A stretch of DNA of 45,323 nucleotides from Kiritimatiellia bacterium (GCA_017450695.1 JAFSTA010000139.1:1-45323); one strand, 5' to 3'. Numbered from the stretch's first letter, positions 8,418-17,843 are shown. The notes: generated from the sequence alone by a model not told the origin. Made by a program: numbers and translations.

Positions 8418-9292
8418 GTCTCTTTGGACATCGCCGCGCAACGGCGCAAACGACAGCGCGGTTTCATTCTTGGACACGGGGTATTCGTGCCTTCCTGATT
8501 CTCCTGTTGCTCGGGGGCGGATGTTTTCTGTGGTGTCGGCTGGGACCGGAGAAACCGCAGGCGGACGGACAACGGCAGGAGATGGCTCGTCGGATGGCGG
8601 AAAAAGCGATCGCTAAAATCCGATCTGAACGCGGTCAGATGCAGAGTGTACGGCTGGTTCATTTCGCGAACGATCCGACCGACTGCGTGACCGATGCGTT
8701 TCGGGCGGCTCTGGATGAGACCGGTGTGTTGACGCTGGCAGACCGGAGCTTTGGCGAGAAACTGCGGTCCTTGCTGAAGATGCGCGAATCATCCTGTGCC
8801 TCGGCGAGCGCGGCGGTGAAATACGCGGGGCCGGGAACGGACTGCGTGTTGTGGGGCAGGGTGGAACGTTTCGAGTCGATTGGCGAAGGCGCCTCCCTGA
8901 AAGGAACGTGGATGCTGTTGCAGGTTCCGTTCGGAACTGCGATTTGTGAAGGGGAATTTTCAGAAAACACGATCGACGCCGCGACGGTTCCTGCTGCCGC
9001 TGAGGATCAGTCGCAGGATCAATCAACCTACGGATTCATCTGCCTTCTGGCGATTCTGCTCCTGCCGGTCGTGACGTTGCCGTGGATTCGTCGCTTGGTG
9101 GCAAAGCGTTCGAATACCGTCAACGCGTTGACGCTGGGAACGTTTACGTTGGCGGATATGATACTCATTTTCCTTCTGACAAATCTCTCGTTCGCGACGA
9201 CTGGGCGTGTCATTCTTTTCCTCTTCTTTGGGATACTCGCGTTGATCTACAATGTCGTGGTGATGAACTACGCGCTACGCTTGACGGAGTAA
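8414..9292 (+). CDS. Membrane protein with extracytoplasmic domain, unknown function
   Basis: 292 residues. There is one hydrophobic helix at about 25-42, a soluble domain of about 155 residues (45-200) and three C-terminal transmembrane helices (about 204-285). The soluble part contains VRLVHFANDPTDCVTDAF and LADRSFGEKL, reminiscent of penicillin-binding-protein activator or curli-type nucleotide-fold domains, but I do not recognise a family. It overlaps the AAA+ gene by ATGA, so its translation depends on that gene. The order kinase, ATPase, membrane protein suggests a membrane signalling or remodelling complex, which is inferred from context. It is the last gene of the operon; no clear terminator follows. 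Confidence 0.75.
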   Translation: MSLFGHRRATAQTTARFHSWTRGIRAFLILLLLGGGCFLWCRLGPEKPQADGQRQEMARRMAEKAIAKIRSERGQMQSVRLVHFANDPTDCVTDAFRAALDETGVLTLADRSFGEKLRSLLKMRESSCASASAAVKYAGPGTDCVLWGRVERFESIGEGASLKGTWMLLQVPFGTAICEGEFSENTIDAATVPAAAEDQSQDQSTYGFICLLAILLLPVVTLPWIRRLVAKRSNTVNALTLGTFTLADMILIFLLTNLSFATTGRVILFLFFGILALIYNVVVMNYALRLTE

Positions 9293-9639
9293 CGAGGGTG
9301 CCCCGCCGCTCCCGACTCATGTTAGCCCTGGGTCACGTAACCGAAATTCGTCTGTTCCCTTTCCCGAACAACGGTTTTGATCTCATTTGGAGACACGGGG
9401 ATTCTGCAGGTTTTTCGTGGATCCCACTCTATCATCCACCAAACCGGTTTTCGAACCATTCTTGTGTATGCTACGCTCCGGCGGCACTGCGTGAGACCCC
9501 AAACAAGAATCTCGCCGGAACTGTCGGAAGCGGCAAGGGGTCCGTTTCCCCGAATCGCCCCTCTCCCCAATCTCTCAGTTTCCCAGCTTCTCAGTTGGCG
9601 GCTATCAGCACCCCCTCCGCCGAAGCCTTGCATCTGCCA
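9293..9639. other. Intergenic region with a dispersed-repeat copy
   Basis: No gene is seen. Around 9488-9515 it carries a diverged copy (GCGTGAGACCCCAAACAAGA) of the GCGTGAGAACCCAAACGAGG repeat also found at 17685, 22319 (reverse) and 38448. The rest shows no clear structure. Confidence 0.6.
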
Positions 9640-9669
9640 TTGACGGATGCGGTTTGCAAAGGGTATAAT
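9640..9669 (+). promoter_or_regulatory. Promoter of the secreted glycosidase-like gene
   Basis: TTGACG (9640-9645), an 18-bp spacer and TATAAT (9664-9669), 34 bases before the start codon. Confidence 0.75.
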
Positions 9670-9703
9670 GGATGCGTAACAAGTTCATGGGAGAAGTTTG
9701 CGA

Positions 9704-11140
9704 ATGCGAAAAATCAGTTTGGGGTTTTTGTTACTGACGGTCTGTTCAGTCCGTGCGGGGGCGGTCACGGTGCATCCTTCCGATGATGGGAGAGCGTTGA
9801 TCAATCCCGACATGGGCTGGACGATGCACTACTATTCCAACGTGCCGCACAACTATGGCAGTTTTTTGAAGCCAGCTGATACAGCCGCGTGGTTTCCCGG
9901 TTGCTCGGTGGTCTATCTCCGCCTTCCGTGGGCGTATCTGGAGCCGGAGGAGGGGGTGTTCAACTGGACCGCGCTGGATACGCCCGCGCAACGCTGGATC
10001 GAGCGTGGTGGTCAGGTCGCTTTCCGTATCACCTGTTCGGAAAGCTGGTGGGAGTACGCCACGCCCAAATGGGTTTTCGACGCAGGGGCGAAAGGTGTCC
10101 GTTGGAGTTGCGGGAAGGGACCCGATGAAAAGGGGAACCTGGTCGATCCGGATTTCGCAGATCCGGTCTTCCTTGCCAAGTTGGAGAACTTCCTCAAAGT
10201 ATTCGCGCGGCGTTATGACGGACGGCCGGAGGTGGCGTTTCTCGACATCGGTACCTACGGTCTTTGGGGCGAGGGGCATACGCTGATGAGCAGTCGCTTG
10301 CCGCAGGAGAAGATGAATGCGGATGTGAAGAGGCACATCGATCTCCATGTCAAGTATTTTCCCCGTACTACGTTGGTGATCAGCGACGACGTGAGCGGGC
10401 CGCAGGACAAAAGCGGCAACTACCCGTTACTCGACTACGCGCGCTCGCTCGGCGTCGGATGGCGCGACGACAGCATCCTGGTACAGCCGCCCCCGAACTC
10501 GTGGTTCCACACGGATCAGGCGGAGCGTTATTGGAGGACGCTTCCTGTGGTGTTGGAGCACGAGCATTACGGTGCTTCGATCCAGCGCAAGGCATGGGTG
10601 CCAGAGCTACTGTTGAAGTCGGTAGAGGATCATCACGCGAGCTACATGTCGATTCATTGGAATCCGCATCAGGAGTATGTGGAGAACAGAGAGATCATCG
10701 AACGGATCACCCGGCGCCTCGGCTACCGCCTGGTTCCGCGCGAGATCACATGGCCCGACACCGTGACGGTCGGAGGGAAGGGGAGGCCGTTCGAGATTTC
10801 ATGGGCGTGGGCGAACCAGGGTGTCGCGCCTTGTTATCGGGGCGGCTTTCCTGCGTTGACAGTAAAAGACGCGGAAGGTGCGATTCTTGCGGTCCTGGCG
10901 GACGAGGGGCTGAACGTGAAAGATCTGCCCGTCGCCGAAGCGGGCAAGGCGGAGGCGCGCGGCCATGCCGCCCGGTTCTGTTTGGGTCGATGGGAGGCAC
11001 CGGTTACGTCCGCAGGAAGTTTCGATGTCTTTGTTTCCGTCGGCACCTGCGACGGAACGCCAGTGTTTGAATTGCCGTTGCCGGGTGGCGACGGACATAA
11101 GCGTTACAAGATCGGGACAATCCGTTTTGTCACCGAGTGA
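9704..11140 (+). CDS. Secreted glycoside-hydrolase-like TIM-barrel protein (DUF4832-like)
   Basis: 478 residues with a signal peptide (MRKISLGFLLLTVCSVRAGA). The body begins GRALINPDMGW and has beta-galactosidase-like segments: YLRLPWAYLEPEEGVFNW, a barrel region with EVAFLDIGTYGLWGEG and LEHEHYG, and a C-terminal beta-sandwich from about residue 340 (ISWAWANQGVAPCYRGG). This layout fits the DUF4832/DUF4874 proteins of polysaccharide-degrading bacteria, which I recall only as glycosidase-like. Glu/Asp candidates for catalysis sit in the barrel segments but cannot be assigned. ATG 9704 has GGGAGAA about 8 bases upstream; a TTG at 9698 is less likely. It probably acts outside the cytoplasm on plant or host glycans. 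Confidence 0.75.
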   Translation: MRKISLGFLLLTVCSVRAGAVTVHPSDDGRALINPDMGWTMHYYSNVPHNYGSFLKPADTAAWFPGCSVVYLRLPWAYLEPEEGVFNWTALDTPAQRWIERGGQVAFRITCSESWWEYATPKWVFDAGAKGVRWSCGKGPDEKGNLVDPDFADPVFLAKLENFLKVFARRYDGRPEVAFLDIGTYGLWGEGHTLMSSRLPQEKMNADVKRHIDLHVKYFPRTTLVISDDVSGPQDKSGNYPLLDYARSLGVGWRDDSILVQPPPNSWFHTDQAERYWRTLPVVLEHEHYGASIQRKAWVPELLLKSVEDHHASYMSIHWNPHQEYVENREIIERITRRLGYRLVPREITWPDTVTVGGKGRPFEISWAWANQGVAPCYRGGFPALTVKDAEGAILAVLADEGLNVKDLPVAEAGKAEARGHAARFCLGRWEAPVTSAGSFDVFVSVGTCDGTPVFELPLPGGDGHKRYKIGTIRFVTE

Positions 11141-11160
11141 AAAAAGTGGGCAATAAAAGA

Positions 11161-11178
11161 AGTAAACATCCGTTTACT
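11161..11178. promoter_or_regulatory. Perfect 7-bp inverted repeat, operator or weak terminator
   Basis: AGTAAAC-ATCC-GTTTACT lies 20 bases after the upstream stop and 53 bases before the next start. No T-run follows, so an operator or RNA hairpin in the leader is as likely as termination. Confidence 0.4.
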
Positions 11179-11231
11179 GATACTGTGAGCAACAACGAGC
11201 CGGGCGACCGGCGAACAGAAAGGAGCAAACC

Positions 11232-11732
11232 ATGAACAACAAAATGATGTATTGGATGACGGCCATGATCGCGGGCATTTTCTGCCTGACGGCGGTTCCG
11301 GCGGATGCGAAACCGGCGGGCGGCCCTGGGGGGGGCAAACCCCCGGCGGCGGCGAAGGCTCCTGCGGGAGGGGGAAAGAAGGTCTATCCGGTTCCCGGTG
11401 CCGCAAAGGGAGGCCCTGGCGGCGGCGTGCATGCACCCGCACCCCGTGGCGGACATCACGGCGGCGGACATGCCGCGCCTCAGCCCGCCCACCACAAGGA
11501 CAAGCACCACCATTCGGGAAGCGCCTTCGCGGGCGGCCTGATCGGCGGATTCCTCGGAGCACTGATTGAACCCGCGCCGCCTCCTCGCCCCGCGCCTCAC
11601 TACGAGGATCGCCAGGAGCGCATCTGGGTGGAAGGCCAGTGGGTCTATGGGACGGACAGCTGGGGACGCCGCACGCAGGTCTGGCAGCCTGGTCACTGGG
11701 AAGTCCGGACGGTTCGGGTCTGGGTTGAGTAA
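11232..11732 (+). CDS. Small secreted Gly/Pro/His-rich protein with glycine zipper and WxxGxW-type tail
   Basis: 166 residues with a signal peptide cleaved near ADAK. A low-complexity region rich in Gly, Pro, Ala and His follows (HHGGGH, HHKDKHHH), then a glycine-zipper-like hydrophobic stretch (FAGGLIGGFLGALIEP) at about 97-115 and a C-terminal segment with VEGQWVYGTDSWGRRTQVW and QPGHWE, like the short WxxGxW repeats of envelope proteins. The histidines could bind metal. The start has AAAGGAG at good spacing. It sits between two secreted glycosidase-like genes, so it is likely an envelope component made with them; its function is unknown. Confidence 0.75.
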   Translation: MNNKMMYWMTAMIAGIFCLTAVPADAKPAGGPGGGKPPAAAKAPAGGGKKVYPVPGAAKGGPGGGVHAPAPRGGHHGGGHAAPQPAHHKDKHHHSGSAFAGGLIGGFLGALIEPAPPPRPAPHYEDRQERIWVEGQWVYGTDSWGRRTQVWQPGHWEVRTVRVWVE

Positions 11733-11746
11733 CCAAAGGAGCGCCC

Positions 11747-13462
11747 ATGAAACAGCGGAAGTCCGTTTCTGAAATCCTGGTTGCCGCCATCATCCTCGCC
11801 CTCTGTCAAACCGGGGGGGCGGATGATGGCGCCTGCGCCATGCCGCAGAAGCATTTGATCGGTCACGGCTGGGATTTGCTTTCCGTCTCCCCGGTGGAAG
11901 TCGCGCGCCATGCCGATGAGCTGGCGAAGACGGGGTTGGATGGGGTGTCCCTCTCGCTCCGTGCCAAGCTGCCGGATGGGAAGCGCCTCTCATTCGCATC
12001 GATCCTGACAGACCCACCGTGGGAGGTGGAGACCTTCCGCAAAGAGATCGAGGCGATGCGAATGCTGCGCGGAAAGCGCGGACTCTCGCATTGTTACCTG
12101 AGTGCGTTCTGGACCCCCGCCAAGCGCCTGGCATGGAATGATGACCAGGCGTGGGCCCAGGCGATCGGAAACATGCGGACCTTGGCGCGGATTGCGCGCG
12201 AAGGTCAGGTCGAAGGACTGTTGATCGACCCTGAGGACTATTCGGAGTCCAAGCAGTTCAACTTCCAGTCTTCCGACGGTAATTTCGACGAGACCTTCCG
12301 TCTGGCACGGAAACGCGGGGCGCAGTTCATCGAGGCTGTCGCGGCGGAGTATCCGAACGCCAAGCTGCTGTTTTTCTGGCTGCTTTCCCTGTCGTACCAG
12401 GATTTCTCAACGGGGGCGGAACCGTATTCGGTTCTGACGGCGCGACGGGATCTCTGGCCGGCCTTCGTCAACGGGATGCTGGAGCGGCTTCCGGAAACGA
12501 TGAAGCTGATTGACGGTGACGAACGTGCATACCGCTACGAGGCTTCTCGTCGCGATTTCTTCCGTGCGACTTGGCAGCAGAAGCAGGGGATGCTCCCGGT
12601 CGTGGAGGAGAAAAACCGCGCGAAGTTTCTGCTGAACGTCTGCTCCGGGTCGGGCCATTATCTCGACAGCTACATCGTACCGTCGAATAGCTGCTGGTAT
12701 CTCGGTCCCGTCAACGGATCGCGTCTCAACCACTTTGCGGAAAACCTGGGACAGGCGGTTTGCTGTGCCGATGACACAGTTTGGATCTACGGTGAGAAAT
12801 GCGCGTGGATCAACTGGCGGGGTATCCAGAACGCGGGGTGGGATCGCGACCGGAAGGAGTACCAGACATGGGAGGAGGCATTGCCGGGAATCTCCGTTCT
12901 TTTGGACCGGCTCCGCAATCCCCGTGGTTGGACGGACCGGAGAATTGCGCAGAAGGAGCGGGAAGGGAAGCTCGTTAATCTCTTCCCGAATAGTGATTGT
13001 GTCTCTCCCGAAAAGCTGGAGGAGGGAAAATACCACGCGGGAAAGGTACTACCCAAGTTCTGGCCTTGGCAGAACGAGAAGGGCTTGCAGGGGACGTTTG
13101 GCATCGACACGGGAACCGGTTACGGAGACTCCTCCTCAATCAGTATCCGGGGAAGCGGAAACGGGTGTTATGTGTATGATGGGCCTAAGGTCACTTCCGG
13201 AAACTCCTTTCTGGTACGCTTTTATACAAAAGGATCTCCCCCTTCCGCTGCGGTCTATTGGAAACGCAATGGTTCGTGGGACTGGTCCATTCCAGGCTGT
13301 TTCCCATTCCGCGTGAAAGCGGCGGAGAACGGCTGGAGCCTTTACGAGATCTTGGTCCAGGTTCCGTATGGACCTGATTCGTTCTCCCTTCAGCTGGGGG
13401 CGAAGCAGACCGCGACGGAACAGATCTGGTATGATCGCATCGCGATCTATTCGCTGGACTGA
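11747..13462 (+). CDS. Secreted glycosidase-like protein with C-terminal carbohydrate-binding-like domain
   Basis: 571 residues. A hydrophobic signal (ILVAAIILALCQTGGA) leads into an alpha/beta region that resembles a TIM barrel: HLIGHGWDLLSVSPVEVARH near the start, then VEGLLIDPEDYSE and AKLLFFWLLSLSYQDF. The last 150 or so residues (from about 410, KLVNLFPNSDCVSPEKL) look like a beta-sandwich such as a family-22-type carbohydrate-binding module, ending in a typical QIWYDRIAIYSLD strand. I do not recognise a numbered GH family. It begins 14 bases after the previous gene with AAAGGAG upstream, and panB follows 29 bases later. A role in polysaccharide use is inferred from fold and neighbours. 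Confidence 0.7.
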   Translation: MKQRKSVSEILVAAIILALCQTGGADDGACAMPQKHLIGHGWDLLSVSPVEVARHADELAKTGLDGVSLSLRAKLPDGKRLSFASILTDPPWEVETFRKEIEAMRMLRGKRGLSHCYLSAFWTPAKRLAWNDDQAWAQAIGNMRTLARIAREGQVEGLLIDPEDYSESKQFNFQSSDGNFDETFRLARKRGAQFIEAVAAEYPNAKLLFFWLLSLSYQDFSTGAEPYSVLTARRDLWPAFVNGMLERLPETMKLIDGDERAYRYEASRRDFFRATWQQKQGMLPVVEEKNRAKFLLNVCSGSGHYLDSYIVPSNSCWYLGPVNGSRLNHFAENLGQAVCCADDTVWIYGEKCAWINWRGIQNAGWDRDRKEYQTWEEALPGISVLLDRLRNPRGWTDRRIAQKEREGKLVNLFPNSDCVSPEKLEEGKYHAGKVLPKFWPWQNEKGLQGTFGIDTGTGYGDSSSISIRGSGNGCYVYDGPKVTSGNSFLVRFYTKGSPPSAAVYWKRNGSWDWSIPGCFPFRVKAAENGWSLYEILVQVPYGPDSFSLQLGAKQTATEQIWYDRIAIYSLD

Positions 13463-13491
13463 TGTCGTGTGAAGAGAGGAAAGGAGCGAAC

Positions 13492-14307
13492 ATGAAAACC
13501 TGGACCACCGCGAACTTCAAAGCCAGCAAGGGGAAGCGTAGGCTCGGCTGCATCACCGCCTACGATTGCACCTTCGCGCGTCTTGCCGACGCCGCGAACG
13601 TCCCGCTCATCCTTGTCGGCGACTCGCTCGGCATGACGATGCTGGGGTACGATTCGACCCTGCCGGTGACGATGGATCAGATGATCTCCCATACCGCCGC
13701 CGTGTCGCGCGGCGTCACCCGGAATTCGCTCGTCATCGGCGATATGCCTTTCCTTTCATACCAGGCTTCCGTGGAAGAGGGGGTTCGCAACGCCGGGCGA
13801 TTCCTCAAGGAGGGGCGTGCGGACGGCGTGAAACTGGAGGGGTTCTATCCCGAACTGGTCGAGAAACTGGTGCGCACGGGAATCCCGGTCGTCGGGCATC
13901 TCGGTATGACTCCGCAGTACTTCAACGTATTCGGCGGCTTCAAGGTGCAGGCGAAAACGTGGGAAGCGGGCGAGACGCTGATTAGCCAGGCAAAGGCACT
14001 TTGCGAGGCCGGCGCATTCGCCATTACGCTGGAGTGCGTGCCGCCCGACATCGCGAAAGCCGTCACCGAAGCCGTCTCCTGCATGACCATCGGTATCGGC
14101 GCGGGACCGGATTGCGACGCGCAGTTCCTCGTCATGCAGGATCTGCTCGGCATGACGGAAAGCTCGCCGAAATTCGTCAAGCGCTTCGCGAACCTCGGCG
14201 AGGAAATCCAGTCCGCCTTCGCCGCCTACGTCGCGGAAGTTGCCGACGGTACCTTTCCCGCTTCCGAGCACTGCTACAAGCCTGCTGCGCCCAGCACAGC
14301 GGGGTAG
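13492..14307 (+). CDS. panB: 3-methyl-2-oxobutanoate hydroxymethyltransferase (ketopantoate hydroxymethyltransferase)
   Basis: 271 residues, the usual PanB length. It transfers a hydroxymethyl group from 5,10-methylene-THF to 2-oxoisovalerate, making ketopantoate for pantothenate and CoA. Conserved segments are clear: ITAYDCTFARLAD, VGDSLGMTMLGYDSTLPVT (metal-binding Asp), DMPFLSY, KLEG, PVVGHLGMTPQ, LECVPPDIA, IGIGAGPDCDAQ and QDLLGM. The ATG at 13492 has AAAGGAG 6 bases upstream; a longer in-frame start overlaps the preceding stop and is less likely. It follows a secreted glycosidase-like gene by 29 bases, a physical linkage with no obvious pathway link. The partner genes panC and panD are not in the window. 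Confidence 0.97.
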   Translation: MKTWTTANFKASKGKRRLGCITAYDCTFARLADAANVPLILVGDSLGMTMLGYDSTLPVTMDQMISHTAAVSRGVTRNSLVIGDMPFLSYQASVEEGVRNAGRFLKEGRADGVKLEGFYPELVEKLVRTGIPVVGHLGMTPQYFNVFGGFKVQAKTWEAGETLISQAKALCEAGAFAITLECVPPDIAKAVTEAVSCMTIGIGAGPDCDAQFLVMQDLLGMTESSPKFVKRFANLGEEIQSAFAAYVAEVADGTFPASEHCYKPAAPSTAG

Positions 14308-14458
14308 CCGTTCAGGGTTAGGTGGTTGGGTGGCAATCGATTGCAGTCGATCGCTTTCGATAGCTATCGATTTTTCACTACTCCCTTTCCCGCTTGTCAG
14401 GCATTGTCGCGTTCGGTTGCGCGGCATACGTATCGCGCAGCGCCTCCCCGCTTTTCGC

Positions 14459-14487
14459 TTTCCACAGGGGGCTAGGTTTGCTATACT
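14459..14487 (+). promoter_or_regulatory. Probable promoter of the Na/Pi cotransporter gene
   Basis: TTTCCA (14459-14464), a 17-bp spacer and TATACT (14482-14487), 32 bases before the start codon. Confidence 0.6.
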
Positions 14488-14519
14488 GACCCCGCATTGT
14501 GTGTGAGTAAAGGGTAGTT

Positions 14520-16217
14520 ATGTTTTTGACGATGTTGACGATGCTGCTGAAGGTCATGGGCGGCCTGGGCATTTTCCTGCTGGGGATGAAACACCTGTCG
14601 GAAGGTTTGCAGGCCGTTTCCGGAAAGCGCTTGCGCCGCATGGTGGCGGTTGCCACGACCAATCGCTTGGCGGGTGTGGCGACTGGTATCGTCTCCACCG
14701 TTATCGTACAGTCCAGCTCGGTTATCACCGTCATGCTCGTGGGTCTGGTCAACACCCAGCTGATGACACTGGCTCAGGCGATCAACGTCATCATCGGTTC
14801 GCACATCGGCACGACCGCCACAGCCTGGTTACTCTCCGTCATCCCCTCCATCGGGATGCTCGGACTGGGGATGATCGCCGTCGCCTCCATTTTCTACTTC
14901 TTCAATTCGAAGGAACGTCTGCGGAATATCGGCCTGGGCTGTTTGGGGTTCGGGCTGATTTTTTTTGGTCTCCAGTTGATGGAAGAGGCGATGGATCCGA
15001 TCGCCAGCAGCGCAGAGGTGAAAAACTGGTTTGGTACGCTGGACGCGAACAGTTTCTGGGGGTTGATCAAGTGTATCTTGGCGAGTGCGGGACTGACGGC
15101 GCTGATCCAGTCATCGGCGGCGACCACCGCCATTGTGATGGCGCTGGCGGGTAAAGGCATTATCACCTTTGAAACCGCCTGTGCCGCCGTGCTGGGTATG
15201 AATATCGGTACGACGATTACGGCATGGCTGGCCGCGATGAACAGCACGACGGACGGCAAACGGGCGGCGCTGGCGCACACGCTGATCAACTCCATCGGCG
15301 TGTTGATCTTCATCCCGCTTTTCTTCCCTGCCGTGATGCCGATCATGCGGTCGATCTTCCCGAACATCCTGCAAAGCGCGGTGGATGCGAAGGGAGCCGT
15401 CGCCTATCCGCAGATTCCGGTGGCGATGGCCTGTCTGCACACGCTCTTCAACGTCGTGAACACCTGTCTCTTCCTGCCGTTCGTCGTTCCCTTTGCCGCG
15501 CTCGTCGCCAAACTCGTGCCGTACAAAAACAAGGCGCACGAGGTGCCTCGCCTGACGATTCTCGACACGCGCATCATCCACACGCCTGAAGTTGCCGTCG
15601 AACAGGCCTTCCATGAGGTCCTTTTTATGGGCGACAGCGATTTGGAATTGCTCGCGACCTTCCGCCGTCTTCTGTCGGGCGAGGAGGATTCGCAACTGGA
15701 AGAGCACATCCTCCACCGCGAGGGGATTCTGGATGTTGTGCAGCGCGAAATCACCGACTTCCTCGGTCACTTCCTGACCGTGCGCCTCCCCGCCCACGTG
15801 GCATTCCGCGCACGAGCGTTGCTTCGAATCACGGACGAGCTGGAATCGGTCAGCGATGAAGTGGCTGCGCTGTTGAAGATGCTGCGTCGTCTCCGGGTGA
15901 ACAATCTCTCGTTCACTGAAAACGGGCGCAAGGAACTCCTGCAGGTGCATGACCAGCTGACGCAGTTCGGAACCGGCATTACGGAGGCGTTGAAGACCGA
16001 CCTGATCGGAAACCCCAACCAGCTTACCCACCTGCGTGCGGACTCGGAGAACATCAAGGTGCTGACGCGCGAGGTTCGAGCACGTCACCTGTCGCGACTG
16101 GAGAACAACAGCGCGAATCCGGCGGAGATTGTCATCTGTATGGACATCATCAACGCCTACATCCGCATGAAGGAAGAGTATGTCAACATCGCCGAAGTGC
16201 TGATCGGCGGCAAGTAA
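14520..16217 (+). CDS. Na/Pi cotransporter family protein with C-terminal PhoU-like domain
   Basis: 565 residues. The N-terminal two-thirds contains the inverted repeat of the SLC34/NptA family, each half with a QSS motif: VIVQSSSVITVMLVG and ALIQSSAATTAIVMA, each followed by a glycine/threonine segment (IGSHIGTTATAWLL, LGMNIGTTITAWLA). About eight hydrophobic helices run to about residue 335. The remaining 230 residues are helical and PhoU-like (ELESVSDEVAALLKML), as in bacterial YjbB/NptA-type proteins. The predicted role is sodium-driven phosphate import or export across the inner membrane. ATG 14520 has AAAGGG upstream. It has its own promoter and stands alone. Confidence 0.93.
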   Translation: MFLTMLTMLLKVMGGLGIFLLGMKHLSEGLQAVSGKRLRRMVAVATTNRLAGVATGIVSTVIVQSSSVITVMLVGLVNTQLMTLAQAINVIIGSHIGTTATAWLLSVIPSIGMLGLGMIAVASIFYFFNSKERLRNIGLGCLGFGLIFFGLQLMEEAMDPIASSAEVKNWFGTLDANSFWGLIKCILASAGLTALIQSSAATTAIVMALAGKGIITFETACAAVLGMNIGTTITAWLAAMNSTTDGKRAALAHTLINSIGVLIFIPLFFPAVMPIMRSIFPNILQSAVDAKGAVAYPQIPVAMACLHTLFNVVNTCLFLPFVVPFAALVAKLVPYKNKAHEVPRLTILDTRIIHTPEVAVEQAFHEVLFMGDSDLELLATFRRLLSGEEDSQLEEHILHREGILDVVQREITDFLGHFLTVRLPAHVAFRARALLRITDELESVSDEVAALLKMLRRLRVNNLSFTENGRKELLQVHDQLTQFGTGITEALKTDLIGNPNQLTHLRADSENIKVLTREVRARHLSRLENNSANPAEIVICMDIINAYIRMKEEYVNIAEVLIGGK

Positions 16218-16657
16218 CGGAACGTCTTGGATCCGCCGATTCGGAACTGATCGGCAAGAGGGTAGTCAAGCGTGAGTGAAACAGGACTCCAATCGTTTTG
16301 ATCCCTCATGCCGCTTTCATCCCTTTGCACGTGTGTACGCCGAAATACGCGAGGGGAAATCAGTTCTCGACATCCATGTTCTCGCGCAGGACGGGTACGT
16401 GACGACGATAAAATAAAGCCCCCGAGACGTGATGCGTTTTGAAGGCTGATCGCCTATCGCATTCCCGTCCCGGGGTGAAACCCTCGCCGTGCCGTTGCGT
16501 GATAAGTTTTACGGTTTACCGCTTGCGTGTTACGATGTAAGCCCTTAACCTTTACGGCTTAAACTCACATGATGTGAGTCGGTCTCATATCGTTCACGAT
16601 CTTTGAGGCGAGACAACTGTCTCGCGTAGGAGCAACGGCCGCAACGTGGATTTCAAA
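16218..16657. other. Intergenic region between convergent genes, small hairpins only
   Basis: No gene is recognised. Short inverted repeats are visible: GCCGAT/ATCGGC just after the cotransporter stop (about 16238-16253), ACTCACAT/ATGTGAGT near 16563-16579, and GCGAGACA/TGTCTCGC near 16608-16627. None has a T-run, so a terminator is not certain. This stretch and the next gene are less GC-rich than the surroundings. Confidence 0.5.
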
Positions 16658-17122
16658 TTAATCGTCTAGCTCTATTTCAATTCTTGTGCTCGCGTTGAAC
16701 TCGTCCAGTTCGTCCTGGAGTTGGTCGGCGCGCGCCTGAAGCGCGGCCACCGCGTCGAGGACCTCCTGTTTGCTGATGATCACGTCAATCTCCAGCTCGA
16801 TACGCGAACCGTAATTCGTCTCAATAAACTTTCCTTCTTTGACATTGAGACCGTTTAAGTAAGCGATTTCCGACTTGATCTCGTCGAGTTCAATAATCTT
16901 CGAGACGATTGGTTCGTTCGCCTCTGCGATCGCGCTCTTGATTGCGATCAGCCGGTCGCGCAGCACCTTCGCAAGCGCGTATGTCTCGGACACATTGATT
17001 CCCCGCGGAACCTTCTTGTCCTTTGAATTCTCCTTGTTGACCAGGTCACGCGCCTTTGCAAGACGCCCCGCAACACGATTCTTCTCCTTGAGAGCCCTAG
17101 CGATTGTCACCTTTGTTTTCAT
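16658..17122 (-). CDS. Small coiled-coil protein, DIP1984-like
   Basis: 154 residues, highly charged and mostly helical, with a Lys-rich N-terminal third (RALKEKNRVAGRLAKARDLV) and a C-terminal helix LQARADQLQDELDEFNAST. The organisation, helical pair then a short strand near the end with an N-A-S/T-T word, resembles the DIP1984 (septicolysin-like) family of unknown function, and I assign it on that basis only tentatively. The start is well fixed by AGGAGG 7 bases before the ATG. Lys-rich codon use and lower GC than the neighbours, plus the isolated position between long non-coding stretches, suggest a transferred gene. Confidence 0.65.
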   Translation of the reverse strand: MKTKVTIARALKEKNRVAGRLAKARDLVNKENSKDKKVPRGINVSETYALAKVLRDRLIAIKSAIAEANEPIVSKIIELDEIKSEIAYLNGLNVKEGKFIETNYGSRIELEIDVIISKQEVLDAVAALQARADQLQDELDEFNASTRIEIELDD

Positions 17123-17735
17123 GTTTATCCTCCTGGTTTGTAAAACTGCTTTGCCACGATGTCTTCCAGATCGCCTGAAACCACACTCGGTCCGTTTTTG
17201 GGGGGAGTATCGTTTCTGCGAGGTTCAGCGAACCAAACCTTTCGCACAATCTGTGCCAAAGAATCGATTCACGGAATATCCACAATGCGTTTCTCGGCAA
17301 GATGAGCGAGAATCGCCCCACAGGAATCGTTTTTGCCACATGTAACCGATATCGAAATAGCCAAAGGTGTTTCAGACTGCCATCTATTACCCGTAGCTCG
17401 GCACTATTATTCAGGATAAAACTATACAGATTTCTAATAGGAGATTTCCATCCATATTTTCCGTTGGCAATTTGAAAACCACGGAACACACGGCATACAC
17501 GGAAAATCATCCGTATTTTGGATCGGCGATTCCGTGAGTTCCGTGTATTCCGTGGTGAATCTGGGCGCGTTGAAATCTTGCAGACTTTCACCATTGGGGT
17601 AAATCCGTTTTCTGTGTGAACGGAGGATCGAAAAACCTCTGGTTTCGGCACTTTCTCTGTGTGCTCAGGGGTCTCAGCGGCGCTGCGTGAGAACCCAAAC
17701 GAGGAATCTAGGTTGAATGCTTGCGGCGTTTTTTC
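17123..17735. other. Intergenic region with dispersed repeats
   Basis: About 0.6 kb without a credible gene. At 17479-17555 an imperfect inverted repeat is built from CCACGGAA/ACACGGAA words and their complement (TTCCGTGTATTCCGTGG), able to form a long hairpin. At 17685-17709 there is a copy of the GCGTGAGAACCCAAACGAGG repeat also found at 22319 (reverse) and 38448. The remaining AT-richer DNA shows nothing recognisable. Confidence 0.6.
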
Positions 17736-17765
17736 TTGTGCCGATGAGTGGCGGTTTGTTATACT
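17736..17765 (+). promoter_or_regulatory. Promoter of the Tat-exported phosphoesterase
   Basis: TTGTGC (17736-17741), an 18-bp spacer and TATACT (17760-17765), 78 bases before the start codon. Confidence 0.7.
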
Positions 17766-17843
17766 GTTTGTGGTTTTTGTGAGTGGGTGTTTCCCATGCG
17801 TATGGGAACCTCATCACCGGCATTCATCATTGGGGAATCAGAT

